Shown here piece by piece: positions 34,502 to 42,975 of a stretch of DNA of 64,000 nucleotides. Made by a program: the position numbers and the translations under genes. The notes below the pieces were generated by a model. That model saw nothing but the letters and a program-made list of their open reading frames with translations, had not been told where the DNA came from and ran no database searches. The DNA is from Pseudopedobacter saltans DSM 12145. GTDB lineage: Bacteria > Bacteroidota > Bacteroidia > Sphingobacteriales > Sphingobacteriaceae. Positions within the stretch are counted from its first letter, which is position 1; each line of letters begins with the position of its first letter. The DNA is taken from the NCBI RefSeq assembly GCF_000190735.1, contig NC_015177.1:4216001-4280000 (forward strand). The letters run 5' to 3'.

Positions 34502-35797
34502 TTGAATCAGTACTTTATTATAGATTTCGACAGTACTTTCACACAAGTGGAAGCATTAGACGAGTTAGCGAGAATCTCGTTGAAAAATCATCCCGACAGA
34601 GAAGATATCTACAAAAAAATCGAAGATTTAACCAACCAGGCAATGGAAGGTAAACTATCTTTCTCGCAAAGCTTAGAGGGCCGCGTGAAGTTGTTACAAG
34701 CTAATAAAAATCATTTAAAAGAGCTGGTTAAGCATTTAAAGACAAAGGTTTCGAGTTCGTTTTCCAGAAATAAAAAATTCTTCAAAGAGCATTCTGATGA
34801 GGTTTTAATTGTGTCTGGAGGGTTCAAGGAGTTTATTACTCCCGTAGTGACGCCTTACGGAATTAAAAAGGAAAATATCTATGCAAATACTTTTGTGTTT
34901 GATGAAAAGGGACAGATAATAGGTTACGACAGATCAAATCCACTCTCGGAAGAAGGAGGAAAAGTAAAACTTCTTCAAAATAATTTAAAATTAGAAGGGG
35001 ATATATACGGGATAGGTGATGGTTATTCTGATTTTCAATTGAAGGAATCGGGATTAATTAAGAAGTTTTTTGCATATACGGAAAATATAGAACGTAAAAC
35101 TGTTGCGGAAAGAGCAGACCATGTTACCCCAAGTTTTGATGAGTTTCTGTACATCAACCAACTGCCACGTGCTATCTCTTATCCTAAGAACAGAATTTTG
35201 TGTCTTTTGGTTGGTGATGTTCCTCAAAAAGCAATAGATTTCCTGAAAGCGGACGGTTTTTCTATTAGACATAAGGAGACTTTTGAAGAGAAATACGTGA
35301 AGGATGTGGGTATGTTGCTTTTAGCTGATGGGGAAAGTGTGTCGGATGAAACATTGAGCAGAGCAGAGAAACTTAAAACGATTGGTTATTTTGGTAAAGC
35401 GGAAGGTAAAATCAATTACGATATATGTGCCGAAAAAGGCATCGTAGTATTCGAAAGTGCAAAATCGGCTGGTGAGAATAAGAAAATAGTAGCCAAACGG
35501 GTTGCGGATTTTGTTAATACCGGAACGACCTATAAAAGTTCGAATTTTCCGAATTTGCAATTGCCAAAAATGGATGGCGCACACCGGTTAATTCATATTC
35601 ATAAAAACGTACCGGGCGTAATGTCGGAGATTACAAAAGTGTTTGCCAAGCATCATATCAATATTGTGAGTCAGTTTTTAATGACTACATCGAGGATTGG
35701 TTATGTGATTACCGATATCAATACGCAATATGATAAATCGGTTATAAAAGAGCTTAAAGCGGTAGAAAATACGATTAAGTTTAGGATTTTATATTAA
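34502..35797 (+). CDS. serB: Phosphoserine phosphatase fused to a SerA-like segment and ACT domain
   Basis: 431 residues. Residues about 1-215 are a HAD phosphatase of the SerB type: IIDFDSTFTQ (Asp8 and Asp10), LIVSGGF, a Lys in EEGGKVKLL and GIGDGYSD. Residues about 225-345 resemble the first, substrate-binding part of D-3-phosphoglycerate dehydrogenase (LKTIGYFG, CAEKGIVVFES), with the NAD-binding Rossmann domain missing. Residues about 345-431 resemble the SerA end: FVNTGTTYKSSNFPNLQLP, then an ACT domain with HRLIHIHKNVPGVMSEI. The start is TTG at 34502; an in-frame stop lies 18 bases upstream and the HAD motif begins at residue 6, so no other start is available. It should make serine from phosphoserine, and the ACT part may sense serine. 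Confidence 0.85.
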   Translation: MNQYFIIDFDSTFTQVEALDELARISLKNHPDREDIYKKIEDLTNQAMEGKLSFSQSLEGRVKLLQANKNHLKELVKHLKTKVSSSFSRNKKFFKEHSDEVLIVSGGFKEFITPVVTPYGIKKENIYANTFVFDEKGQIIGYDRSNPLSEEGGKVKLLQNNLKLEGDIYGIGDGYSDFQLKESGLIKKFFAYTENIERKTVAERADHVTPSFDEFLYINQLPRAISYPKNRILCLLVGDVPQKAIDFLKADGFSIRHKETFEEKYVKDVGMLLLADGESVSDETLSRAEKLKTIGYFGKAEGKINYDICAEKGIVVFESAKSAGENKKIVAKRVADFVNTGTTYKSSNFPNLQLPKMDGAHRLIHIHKNVPGVMSEITKVFAKHHINIVSQFLMTTSRIGYVITDINTQYDKSVIKELKAVENTIKFRILY

Positions 35798-35812
35798 TTT
35801 CTGTAATTTGAG

Positions 35813-35847
35813 AAGGGCATTTTAAATATTTAAAATGCCCTTTTTTT
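35813..35847 (+). terminator. Rho-independent terminator after serB
   Basis: AAGGGCATTTTAAAT and its exact reverse complement form a perfect 30-bp palindrome (35813-35842), followed by a run of T to 35847. Confidence 0.85.
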
Positions 35848-35864
35848 ATTAACGCATAACGACC

Positions 35865-36527
35865 ATGAACCAGGAACAACAAGAATTATTACCCGTTTTA
35901 ACAGCCGAAGAGCAAAGGGTTTTAGGATGTCTTATAGAAAAAAGCAGGACTACTCCGGATTATTATCCAATGACTTTAAACTCCTTAACTGCTGCCTGTA
36001 ATCAAAAATCGTCCAGAAAGCCGGTAGTAGATTATGATGAGGAAACGGTTGTTTTGGCGCTGGATTCTTTAAAAAAGAAAAAACTTATTTCTACAGTTAC
36101 CGGTGGAGGAAGCAGGGTAGTAAAATATAAACACAATTTTGCTATTCATTTTCCGGTGGTACCGTCAGATCTGGCTATTTTGTGTTTGTTGTTATTAAGA
36201 GGACCTCAAACTCCTGGCGAGATTAATACAAATTCCGGCAGACTTTACGAGTTTGAATCTATTGAAGAGGTTGTAGAAAATTTGGAGAGATTATCTTCGG
36301 GAGATATGCCATATGTAGTTCAGTTGTCAAAGAGACCGGGACAAAAAGAAGCCAGGTATGCACACCTTCTTGGCGGTGAAATTGATATAGATGATGAAGA
36401 TATTTTTCCGGAAGAACCAGCTAGACGGAATGTAGGCGAGTTGGAGCAAAGACTTTCTGTGGTAGAGCAAGAATTGGCCGAACTAAAAGATGCTTTTAAC
36501 AAGCTAATGAAGGAATTAATGGGTTGA
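35865..36527 (+). CDS. yceH: YceH family protein (DUF480)
   Basis: 220 residues, usual length for the family. Conserved start LTAEEQRVLGCLIEKSRTTP, then YYPMTLNSLTAACNQKSSR and LLLLRGPQTPGEI, which form two winged-helix-like domains. The last 30 residues form a coiled-coil (LEQRLSVVEQELAELKDAF). Function is not established; it is thought to bind DNA or act as a regulator. It lies between two perfect palindromic terminators, so it is transcribed alone. Confidence 0.9.
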   Translation: MNQEQQELLPVLTAEEQRVLGCLIEKSRTTPDYYPMTLNSLTAACNQKSSRKPVVDYDEETVVLALDSLKKKKLISTVTGGGSRVVKYKHNFAIHFPVVPSDLAILCLLLLRGPQTPGEINTNSGRLYEFESIEEVVENLERLSSGDMPYVVQLSKRPGQKEARYAHLLGGEIDIDDEDIFPEEPARRNVGELEQRLSVVEQELAELKDAFNKLMKELMG

Positions 36528-36903
36528 GAACGTATTTTAATAAAAATGCTTACGGCAGGAGATGATCATTCTAATCCCATTACAATGGTAACAAGTTGTT
36601 CGTTTTTTGTTATTCTTGATGCACTACTTTTAAATAAGGTCTCATTTTATAAAATGAGACCTTTTCTATAATTACTCATTTTATTTTTGCCAGAGGAATC
36701 TTAATAATGTAAGATAGATTCCTGTTTGACATTACTTGCCTGTTTGATGGGCTGGCATAAATGTCTTTGTGAAGGTGCAGCTTGTATTTTTAGTTTTTAA
36801 TTTTGACTTTAGACTTTATATAGTACATATATTATCGATTTTAAACCATTTTCTTTGTTATTGTACGTAATAAAAGTGCTTTGTTGTTGTAAATTAAGTT
36901 TTT
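36528..36903. other. Intergenic interval with terminator
   Basis: 376 bases. It holds the palindromic terminator at 36636-36663 and otherwise AT-rich sequence leading to the AraC-type gene. No small gene, repeat or clear -7 element seen. Confidence 0.6.
36636..36667 (+). terminator. Rho-independent terminator after yceH
   Basis: AAGGTCTCATTTTA and its reverse complement make a perfect 28-bp palindrome (36636-36663), followed by TTCTAT. Confidence 0.75.
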
Positions 36904-37899
36904 ATGAAGCTTGACCTATTCAACGCTGAGACGGAAAAAGTTTGGAAAAGTATTTCAGGAAATGCGCCAAACGATCTGCTGCAATTGGAAATTGAATTGT
37001 ATAAGAAACTGCTTGTCTATTTTCAAATAGGGGAGAGCTGTTATTTTATTTTTAATTTTCAGAATTTGTGTTTTGACTATGTAAGTGAAGATGTCGAAAC
37101 TTTGCTTGGATACAGGGCGGAAGAAGTAACTTCTACATTTCTGTTGGAAAACATACATGCAGAGGACAGAGGATGGTTTTTAGCCTGTCAAGACCATGCT
37201 ACACAATTCTCGACTACTTTACCTCTGGATAAAAAGATGAAGTATAAAGTGCAATACGATTTCAGGTTAAAGAAAAGAAATGGGAAATATGCCAAGTTAA
37301 TGCTTCAATCTGTTGTGGTTCATGTAGACAATGAAGGCGGAATCATCAGAACTTTGGTTGTTTTAACTGATATATCACACATTAAAAAATATGGCAGGCC
37401 GAGTATTTCTTATATAGGAATGGACCGGGAACCGTCCTATATGGAAGTTGATATTAAACATCCTTATTTAGACGATAAATATCTTTTTCCAAAAAATACG
37501 AAACAACTGGAAAACAAAGAGTGGGAAAAGTACGGAACATCGTCATTATCGCAAACTAAAATAGAGGAATATTGCACCAGGATTGAGAAGGGTTTTACAG
37601 AAGAACAGTGGTTTTTAGATGCCGGGCTAAGTTTGAAAGTGCTTTCTGAAAAGAGTAATATTCCTATGCATTATATTTCGCAGATTATTAATCAGCGATT
37701 TGGTAAGAACTTTTCGAATTATGTAAACCTGTATCGTATTGAAACGCTGAAACAAAAGCTGTTGGACCCAGCGCAACATCATATCACAATAGAAGGTCTG
37801 GCTTATATGAGCGGCTTCAATTCAAAGGCGTCTTTTCAGCGTATGTTCAAAAGGCATACTGGTATGTCGCCGAAAGAATATCGTAATAAATCTAAATAA
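36904..37899 (+). CDS. PAS domain-containing AraC-family transcriptional regulator
   Basis: 331 residues, cytoplasmic. A PAS fold spans about 35-160 (NLCFDYVSEDVETLLGY, IHAEDR, VQYDFRLKKRNG, VVLTDISHIKK), the PAS_3 pattern. The C-terminal 100 residues hold the two AraC helix-turn-helix motifs (LSEKSNIPMHYISQIINQRF and YMSGFNSKASFQRMFKR) and the family end HTGMSPKEYR. No membrane segment, so a diffusible or redox signal is likely sensed directly. Targets unknown; the three exported proteins downstream are candidates. Confidence 0.88.
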   Translation: MKLDLFNAETEKVWKSISGNAPNDLLQLEIELYKKLLVYFQIGESCYFIFNFQNLCFDYVSEDVETLLGYRAEEVTSTFLLENIHAEDRGWFLACQDHATQFSTTLPLDKKMKYKVQYDFRLKKRNGKYAKLMLQSVVVHVDNEGGIIRTLVVLTDISHIKKYGRPSISYIGMDREPSYMEVDIKHPYLDDKYLFPKNTKQLENKEWEKYGTSSLSQTKIEEYCTRIEKGFTEEQWFLDAGLSLKVLSEKSNIPMHYISQIINQRFGKNFSNYVNLYRIETLKQKLLDPAQHHITIEGLAYMSGFNSKASFQRMFKRHTGMSPKEYRNKSK

Positions 37900-38339
37900 A
37901 ATACTACTTAAGTGTAATTGAAAAAGAAGAGGCATCTCTTTTCATTTGTTTAATTAAAAGTCATTGCCACAAAGTACGGGGAGATAGATATTCTTCTTAA
38001 GAACCCGGTGCCTTTGCGGTTTTTTAAATATAATGAAAAGGTGGAGCCTCTAGCTGTAGTGTTTATAACGTTCGTTTTTTCTTTATGTAAGAAAGGGAAA
38101 CACGAAGAACAGGATAAAATACCATAGTCCTTCAGGGTATTTTTAAACAAGGGCTATCACCAAGTCCCATACTCTTTTTCTGTTTATCACCTAAGTTTTG
38201 TGTACGCGAAGGAAAAGAAAAAAATTAAGTCCCACTTTACGAAGTGAGACTTTTAAGGGGTGAGGCTATTCTATTTTTGACTAAAATCTTTACACACCAT
38301 GTAAACCAAAAAAAAATAACCATTAAATGTAGAATAAAG
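37900..38339. other. Hairpin-rich non-coding interval
   Basis: 440 bases. Contents: a weak terminator-like hairpin AAGAG/CTCTT near 37927-37940; a stretch CCTTTGCGGTTTTTT near 38010-38025 of the kind seen in dispersed Bacteroidota repeats; arms AAAATACC (38116-38123) and GGTATTTT (38136-38143); and an 11-bp stem with one mismatch, AAGTCCCACTT/AAGTGAGACTT, at 38227-38252 followed by TT. I see no gene. Confidence 0.55.
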
Positions 38340-38819
38340 ATGAAAAGTAAACTATTAATCCGTATTGGTACGATGCTTATTGCTTTAGTAGCATCGATGC
38401 AATTTGTAAATGCACAAATTTATGCAAGTAGTCAGGCAGATCCTTTCCAGTTTTCGAATGGAGCAACTGAATGGTCAGATCCGGTATCTTTTACACTTAC
38501 CTCGAAAAAGTTTAAAGATAAAGGCTTAGAGGCGGTACCGTTGGAGTTTAGGATAAAAGTAAAGAAAAAGTTATTGCTTGCCTGTCATTTCACGGTAGAG
38601 GTGAAGAATCTGTCGGATAAACAAGGTATTTATTTCGAAGCGCGTAACGATTATACAGATGCTACAAATAAATATATATATCATAAAGTAAAGCTTAAGC
38701 CGGGTGCCACACAAACTTTTGATATTATTTATGCCGACCTGAAATGTAAGATTAAAAGTAAAGAGGATTGTCCTAACTGCGGTTGGAACTTTACTTATGT
38801 TGAAGTGAAGCCTTATTAA
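38340..38819 (+). CDS. Unrecognised small secreted protein
   Basis: 159 residues from ATG 38340, which begins a good signal peptide (ending FVNAQ, about residue 26); the longer open frame upstream crosses hairpin sequence. The mature part is Lys-rich and beta-strand-like (PLEFRIKVKKKLLLACHF, KVKLKPGATQTFDIIYADL) and ends with CKIKSKEDCPNCGW, which has three Cys. No family recognised. First of three exported proteins spaced by about 30 bases each. Confidence 0.6.
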   Translation: MKSKLLIRIGTMLIALVASMQFVNAQIYASSQADPFQFSNGATEWSDPVSFTLTSKKFKDKGLEAVPLEFRIKVKKKLLLACHFTVEVKNLSDKQGIYFEARNDYTDATNKYIYHKVKLKPGATQTFDIIYADLKCKIKSKEDCPNCGWNFTYVEVKPY

Positions 38820-38851
38820 TCCGATGTTTCAATTTATTGTTATTCGTTAAT

Positions 38852-39493
38852 ATGAAGAAAATAATACTGATTGTGATTGTTTGCAATCTTGTTGCCGTAG
38901 CGTCATACGTAAATGCTCAGGATAAAAAAAATGAACGCAGACTGACATTTGGAGAATGGGCGGCATTTTACAGTAACGGTTCTACGCAGGATAATATAGG
39001 GAATACGGGTAAAACGTCGCCATCCGGCAGTACCGTTGGATTGATTGCCTATTGGAATGTGCCTTATGAAAGTTTTGAAGATAAGGATTTTGTACTTGGG
39101 TGGAATGCAAATTTTGCCGGAGGCTGGAATTTAACCAAATCGCGAGCGGGAAGATATGATCTGGATATTGGGTTTTGGTCAAGCAAACTTATTAAAAAGG
39201 ACATCGAAGTTGGGGTACAGTATTCTTTTTTGGGGATTTACTGCTATCAGGATATGGCTTTCTTTGGAAGCAGTGCACAAGCCGCAGTACGTGTTACTGA
39301 TTTCCAGGTTACCTACAGTAGGGAAGGCGAAGGTGTCTTCATTGGCTGGGCAAGTCCAAAAAACAAAAATATGTATGCAAATTCTATCGGGGCGAAATAT
39401 TTCTTTGGTAAAAACCTGTTTTTGGGTGGCAGATTTACCAAATATCCATTTAATAAGGAATATGCTATTGTTGCCGGATTAACCGGTTTTTAA
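38852..39493 (+). CDS. Unrecognised secreted protein, probably a small outer-membrane barrel
   Basis: 213 residues from ATG 38852 (signal peptide ends VNAQ at about 23; the upstream TTG at 38837 is less likely). The mature part has alternating polar/aromatic strands (VGLIAYWNVPY, LGWNANFAGGWNL, VGVQYSFLGIYC, FLGGRFTKYPF) and ends with Phe, as outer-membrane barrels do. No family recognised. It lies between two other exported proteins. Confidence 0.6.
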   Translation: MKKIILIVIVCNLVAVASYVNAQDKKNERRLTFGEWAAFYSNGSTQDNIGNTGKTSPSGSTVGLIAYWNVPYESFEDKDFVLGWNANFAGGWNLTKSRAGRYDLDIGFWSSKLIKKDIEVGVQYSFLGIYCYQDMAFFGSSAQAAVRVTDFQVTYSREGEGVFIGWASPKNKNMYANSIGAKYFFGKNLFLGGRFTKYPFNKEYAIVAGLTGF

Positions 39494-39523
39494 TTATTCA
39501 TTCTAACACTAAAAAAGTAAATC

Positions 39524-40246
39524 ATGAAAAAAATTTTATACGGCGTTTTAGTTGGTGCTATGCTACTGACATCATGTAAAAAAAGCAGTAATCATAAAGA
39601 GGATCCTTATACCTGTACAACTTGTACGCAAACTCCGGAAGGAAAAGCAGCTAACGACAATAGCAGTAAAGGTATTTATAAAGGAGTTATTATAGGTTCG
39701 AGTGGTACCATAAAATTTGATATCGCAAATACCAGCAGCAATTCAATTACAGCTACCATGGTTATAGATGGTAAAACGGTTACACTTACAACAACAACCG
39801 CATGGAATGCTGGGCAACTTTATGTAGCACCTTTTAAAGGTACGCTGAACGGACAAGAGGTAACTATCAACTTTTCTGTAGGCGCAAGTGGTTCGGGAGC
39901 CACAATTACCTCGGCCACTATTCCCGGACATGCCAATGCGATATTCAGCATAGCAAAAGAAACATCAACGGCTTTGGTGAGGTGTTTTGAAGGAACTTAC
40001 GAGACTTCTAACAATGAAAAAGGAACTTTTAACATTATTGTGTCGACCTTACTAAAGGGATGGACAGGAAAAGCAAGGGAAAACGGTTCGCAGTCATCAT
40101 CAGATATATCTGGAACATACGTGAACAATACTTTGATAGATGAATCCGGAGCAACAATAGCTCCAATAGACGGTGACGAATTTTCCGGCTCTTTTAAAAA
40201 TAGTAAGAACGTTACCATTACTGTAAAGGGAAAAAGAACATTGTAA
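39524..40246 (+). CDS. Unrecognised lipoprotein
   Basis: 240 residues with a clear lipoprotein signal (LLTSCKKS, Cys about 19), then CTTCTQTPEGKA, giving two close cysteines, and a Ser/Thr/Gly-rich beta region made of two similar halves: GIYKGVIIGSSGTIKFDIA (about 50) and GTYETSNNEKGTFNIIVS (about 155). The second half ends in GDEFSGSF. It is the last of the three exported proteins. No family recognised. Confidence 0.65.
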   Translation: MKKILYGVLVGAMLLTSCKKSSNHKEDPYTCTTCTQTPEGKAANDNSSKGIYKGVIIGSSGTIKFDIANTSSNSITATMVIDGKTVTLTTTTAWNAGQLYVAPFKGTLNGQEVTINFSVGASGSGATITSATIPGHANAIFSIAKETSTALVRCFEGTYETSNNEKGTFNIIVSTLLKGWTGKARENGSQSSSDISGTYVNNTLIDESGATIAPIDGDEFSGSFKNSKNVTITVKGKRTL

Positions 40247-40408
40247 GGGTTTTTGATTGTAAAAGGGATAGTTTATGGTTGAATTGGTTTATTAGTAAAT
40301 TAGTTGAAGTGTGGGCAGATATTTAATGGCTTTTGCACATTAGCTTATTTGGAATTGATTTAATGTGAAAAAATGCTTGTTTGTGCATTTTTAATCTGTT
40401 AAATATTG

Positions 40409-40416
40409 TATTTTTG
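40409..40416 (+). promoter_or_regulatory. -7 promoter element of ilvE
   Basis: TATTTTTG fits TAnnTTTG exactly, 26 bases before the ATG. A TTTG at 40380-40383 is upstream with a 25-base spacer, longer than the usual 19-21. Confidence 0.5.
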
Positions 40417-40442
40417 TAGCTATATTCTTGAATAATAGGCCC

Positions 40443-41504
40443 ATGTTAGAGACGCTTGAAATTAAGACCAAGCAAACGGAAAATTCTCGTTTGTCTTCTG
40501 TAGATTTTGAAAATTTATCATTTGGAAAGTATTTTTCTGATCATATGTTAGTCGCTGACTACGCGAATGGCAAATGGCAGACCTGTGAAATAGTTCCTTA
40601 TGGTAACTTTAGTTTAGATCCCGCGACTTCTGTATTACACTACGGACAGTCAATTTTTGAAGGGATTAAAGCTTATAAATTTGCAGATGGAACGGTCAGT
40701 ATTTTCAGACCCGATAAAAACTGGGAAAGGTTTAATAAATCTGCCGTAAGGTTAGAAATGCCTGAGGTACCTGAGGAGATTTTTTTAGATGGTTTAAAAA
40801 AATTATTGGATTTAGATAGGGGCTGGGTACCAGGTGCAGATGGAACATCTTTATATATCAGACCATTTATGTTTGCAACCGAGGTGGCATTAGGGGTTCA
40901 TCCTTCTGTTTCTTACAAATTTGTGATCATGACAGGTCCGGTAGGCGCTTATTATAGCAAGCCCTTAAAATTGAAGGTGGAAACTCATTACACAAGAGCG
41001 GCAGAAGGTGGTGTTGGGTTCTCTAAAAACGCAGGAAATTATGCTTTGTCTTTATACCCTACCAAAATAGCTAATGACGAAGGTTTCGACCAGTTAATGT
41101 GGACTGATGCAAAGGAACATAAATATATTGAAGAGGCAGGAACAGCAAACCTCGTGTTCAGAATAGGCGATACTATAATTACTCCCCATGGCGACACTAT
41201 CTTACATGGTGTTACCCGCAGAACAATTATGGAATTGGCTGAACATTTCGGATATAAAGCGGAACAAAGAAAAGTTTCTGTTCAGGAGCTGATTGACGGT
41301 ATTGAAAATGGAACTGTATTGGAAGCTTTTGCAGCAGGTACTGCAGCAACGATTACTCCAATTTCTACTATTGGATACGAAGGTAAATTATATGAGCTTC
41401 CTCCGGTAGCAGGAAGAGAGTTTTCTGAGAAAGTTTTAACTTATCTAAATGATCTGCGCTACGGAAGAATTGCAGATGAATTTGGATGGAACTTTCTGGT
41501 GTAA
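40443..41504 (+). CDS. ilvE: Branched-chain amino acid aminotransferase
   Basis: PLP enzyme of the fold-IV class making or degrading Val, Leu and Ile; 353 residues. Motifs: LHYGQSIFEGIKAY, LYIRPFMFA, the PLP lysine in GFSKNAGNYALSL, EEAGTANLVF and AAGTAATITPI. Start ATG 40443 is preferred over TTG 40428 because it lies after the -7 element at normal distance and matches family starts. Single gene, ended by a strong terminator. Confidence 0.94.
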   Translation: MLETLEIKTKQTENSRLSSVDFENLSFGKYFSDHMLVADYANGKWQTCEIVPYGNFSLDPATSVLHYGQSIFEGIKAYKFADGTVSIFRPDKNWERFNKSAVRLEMPEVPEEIFLDGLKKLLDLDRGWVPGADGTSLYIRPFMFATEVALGVHPSVSYKFVIMTGPVGAYYSKPLKLKVETHYTRAAEGGVGFSKNAGNYALSLYPTKIANDEGFDQLMWTDAKEHKYIEEAGTANLVFRIGDTIITPHGDTILHGVTRRTIMELAEHFGYKAEQRKVSVQELIDGIENGTVLEAFAAGTAATITPISTIGYEGKLYELPPVAGREFSEKVLTYLNDLRYGRIADEFGWNFLV

Positions 41505-41527
41505 TTTTAAAATTTTAATTGCTATAT

Positions 41528-41561
41528 AAAGAGAGGCTACAAAAATAGCCTCTCTTTTTTT
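41528..41561 (+). terminator. Rho-independent terminator after ilvE
   Basis: AAAGAGAGGCTA (41528-41539) and TAGCCTCTCTTT (41546-41557) form a perfect 12-bp stem with a 6-base loop, then T residues. Confidence 0.85.
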
Positions 41562-41666
41562 ATGGAATTGTCTTCCTAAATCTAAATTAATAAACGGGTC
41601 CAACAGCCACGTTAATCAGCCTAAAAAGGGTGCTAATACTTTTCGGACATTTCCCTATATTAAAAT

Positions 41667-42974
41667 TTACTTTTTCTTAGGTGCCTCATCCAAGGCCCGG
41701 TTTACTAAAGTTTCGAACTTTGAGTAAAATTCCTTCTTATGAATAGCTGGATATACTTGTGTCATTAGAATTGCAATAGATTTTCTTTCCGGATCTATCC
41801 AAAACATAGTGTTGAATGCGCCGGCCCAGCTCAATTTTCCGACTTTGGCATTATTTTTCACTCCGTCAGGCATAGCTATTTCAAGCCCTAATCCAAACTT
41901 ATTCGCTTTTCCAACAATCAGGTTTCCTATCTGATTTACGGTCATGGTATCAATTGTTTCTGGTTTAAGGATAGTTTTTCCGGCGTAGCTCCCCTTGTTT
42001 AATAGCATCTGAATAAATTTTGCATAATCATCAATATTAGAAACCAGGCCTGATCCTCCCGAAAGGTAAGTCTTGGCGCCTGCAATAGGGAAGTTAATGC
42101 TGTTTTTACCTTGTACTGGTTCTGTTCTTATTAATCTTCCTTCTTTTGTTTCGCTATACATTGTAGCAAGTCTTCTTGTCTTTTGGGGAGGTAAGAAGAA
42201 ATGGGTATCATTCATTCCCAATGGTTCAAAAATCTTTTTAATGAGCACAGAGTCTAAAGGTTTCCCCGAAGCAACTTCGATAACTCTTCCTAAAACGTCG
42301 GTATTTAAACCATAATAGAATTTCGAATCAGGTTGTACTCCTAAAGGCAAACTTCCAAGCTTTTGCATGACAGAATCAAGTACTAGTTTTTGGGTAGTTG
42401 CTAAATCGGGAATATTGTTTTTTTCGTAAATCATTTTTAACCGTTTATCGGCAAAGCCATAACCTATACCTGAGGTGTGGGTAAACAGGTTTCTGATAGT
42501 AATTTCTTTGTTTGCCGGTACCGTTGTATAGCTTGTGTCTGATTCGTTAAAAGAGTCTAAAACCTGGGCATTTTTGAATTGAGGAATGTATTTAGAAACG
42601 GGGTCGTCTAATTTTAATTTTCCTTCTTCTACCAATTGCAGGGCGGCAACAGAAACAATAGGCTTTGTCATGGAAGCAATACGGAATAAGTCTCCGGGGA
42701 ACATTAACGCTTTGTTTTCCCGGTCTTTAAAACCAAAGCCTTTATAATAAACCACTTGTCCTTCTTTTGCTACCAAAGCTGTGGCTCCCGCTGTCCAGTT
42801 ATTTATTAATGCAGATCCCAATAAGCTGTCTATGCTATGGAGGTTATCTTCTTTTATTCCTAATTTTTTTAGGTTACTTGCTACTACTAATTTGTTGTTT
42901 ATTTTTTCTGAGCAAGAGCTTATTAAAGCTGCTGAGCAAAATAACAATAGTGTTTTTGCGAGTTTTGTTGCCAT
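41667..42974 (-). CDS. Beta-lactamase-family serine hydrolase (class C-like), lipoprotein
   Basis: 435 residues of the serine beta-lactamase/penicillin-binding-protein-like fold. Lipoprotein signal with LISSCSEK (Cys about 21). Active-site motifs: SxxK in RIASMTKP, YxN-like YYGLN, and a C-terminal LSWAGAFNTMFW in place of the usual KTG. Such proteins are often esterases or peptidases rather than beta-lactamases. Its ATG follows the stop of the AsmA-like gene by one base, so the two are translationally coupled. Confidence 0.87.
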   Translation of the reverse strand: MATKLAKTLLLFCSAALISSCSEKINNKLVVASNLKKLGIKEDNLHSIDSLLGSALINNWTAGATALVAKEGQVVYYKGFGFKDRENKALMFPGDLFRIASMTKPIVSVAALQLVEEGKLKLDDPVSKYIPQFKNAQVLDSFNESDTSYTTVPANKEITIRNLFTHTSGIGYGFADKRLKMIYEKNNIPDLATTQKLVLDSVMQKLGSLPLGVQPDSKFYYGLNTDVLGRVIEVASGKPLDSVLIKKIFEPLGMNDTHFFLPPQKTRRLATMYSETKEGRLIRTEPVQGKNSINFPIAGAKTYLSGGSGLVSNIDDYAKFIQMLLNKGSYAGKTILKPETIDTMTVNQIGNLIVGKANKFGLGLEIAMPDGVKNNAKVGKLSWAGAFNTMFWIDPERKSIAILMTQVYPAIHKKEFYSKFETLVNRALDEAPKKK

Positions 42975-42975
42975 A

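Noticed and set aside
41667-42974. True beta-lactamase giving antibiotic resistance
   Set aside because: The KTG motif is not clear, the protein is a lipoprotein coupled to an AsmA-like gene, and many such proteins are esterases or peptidases.
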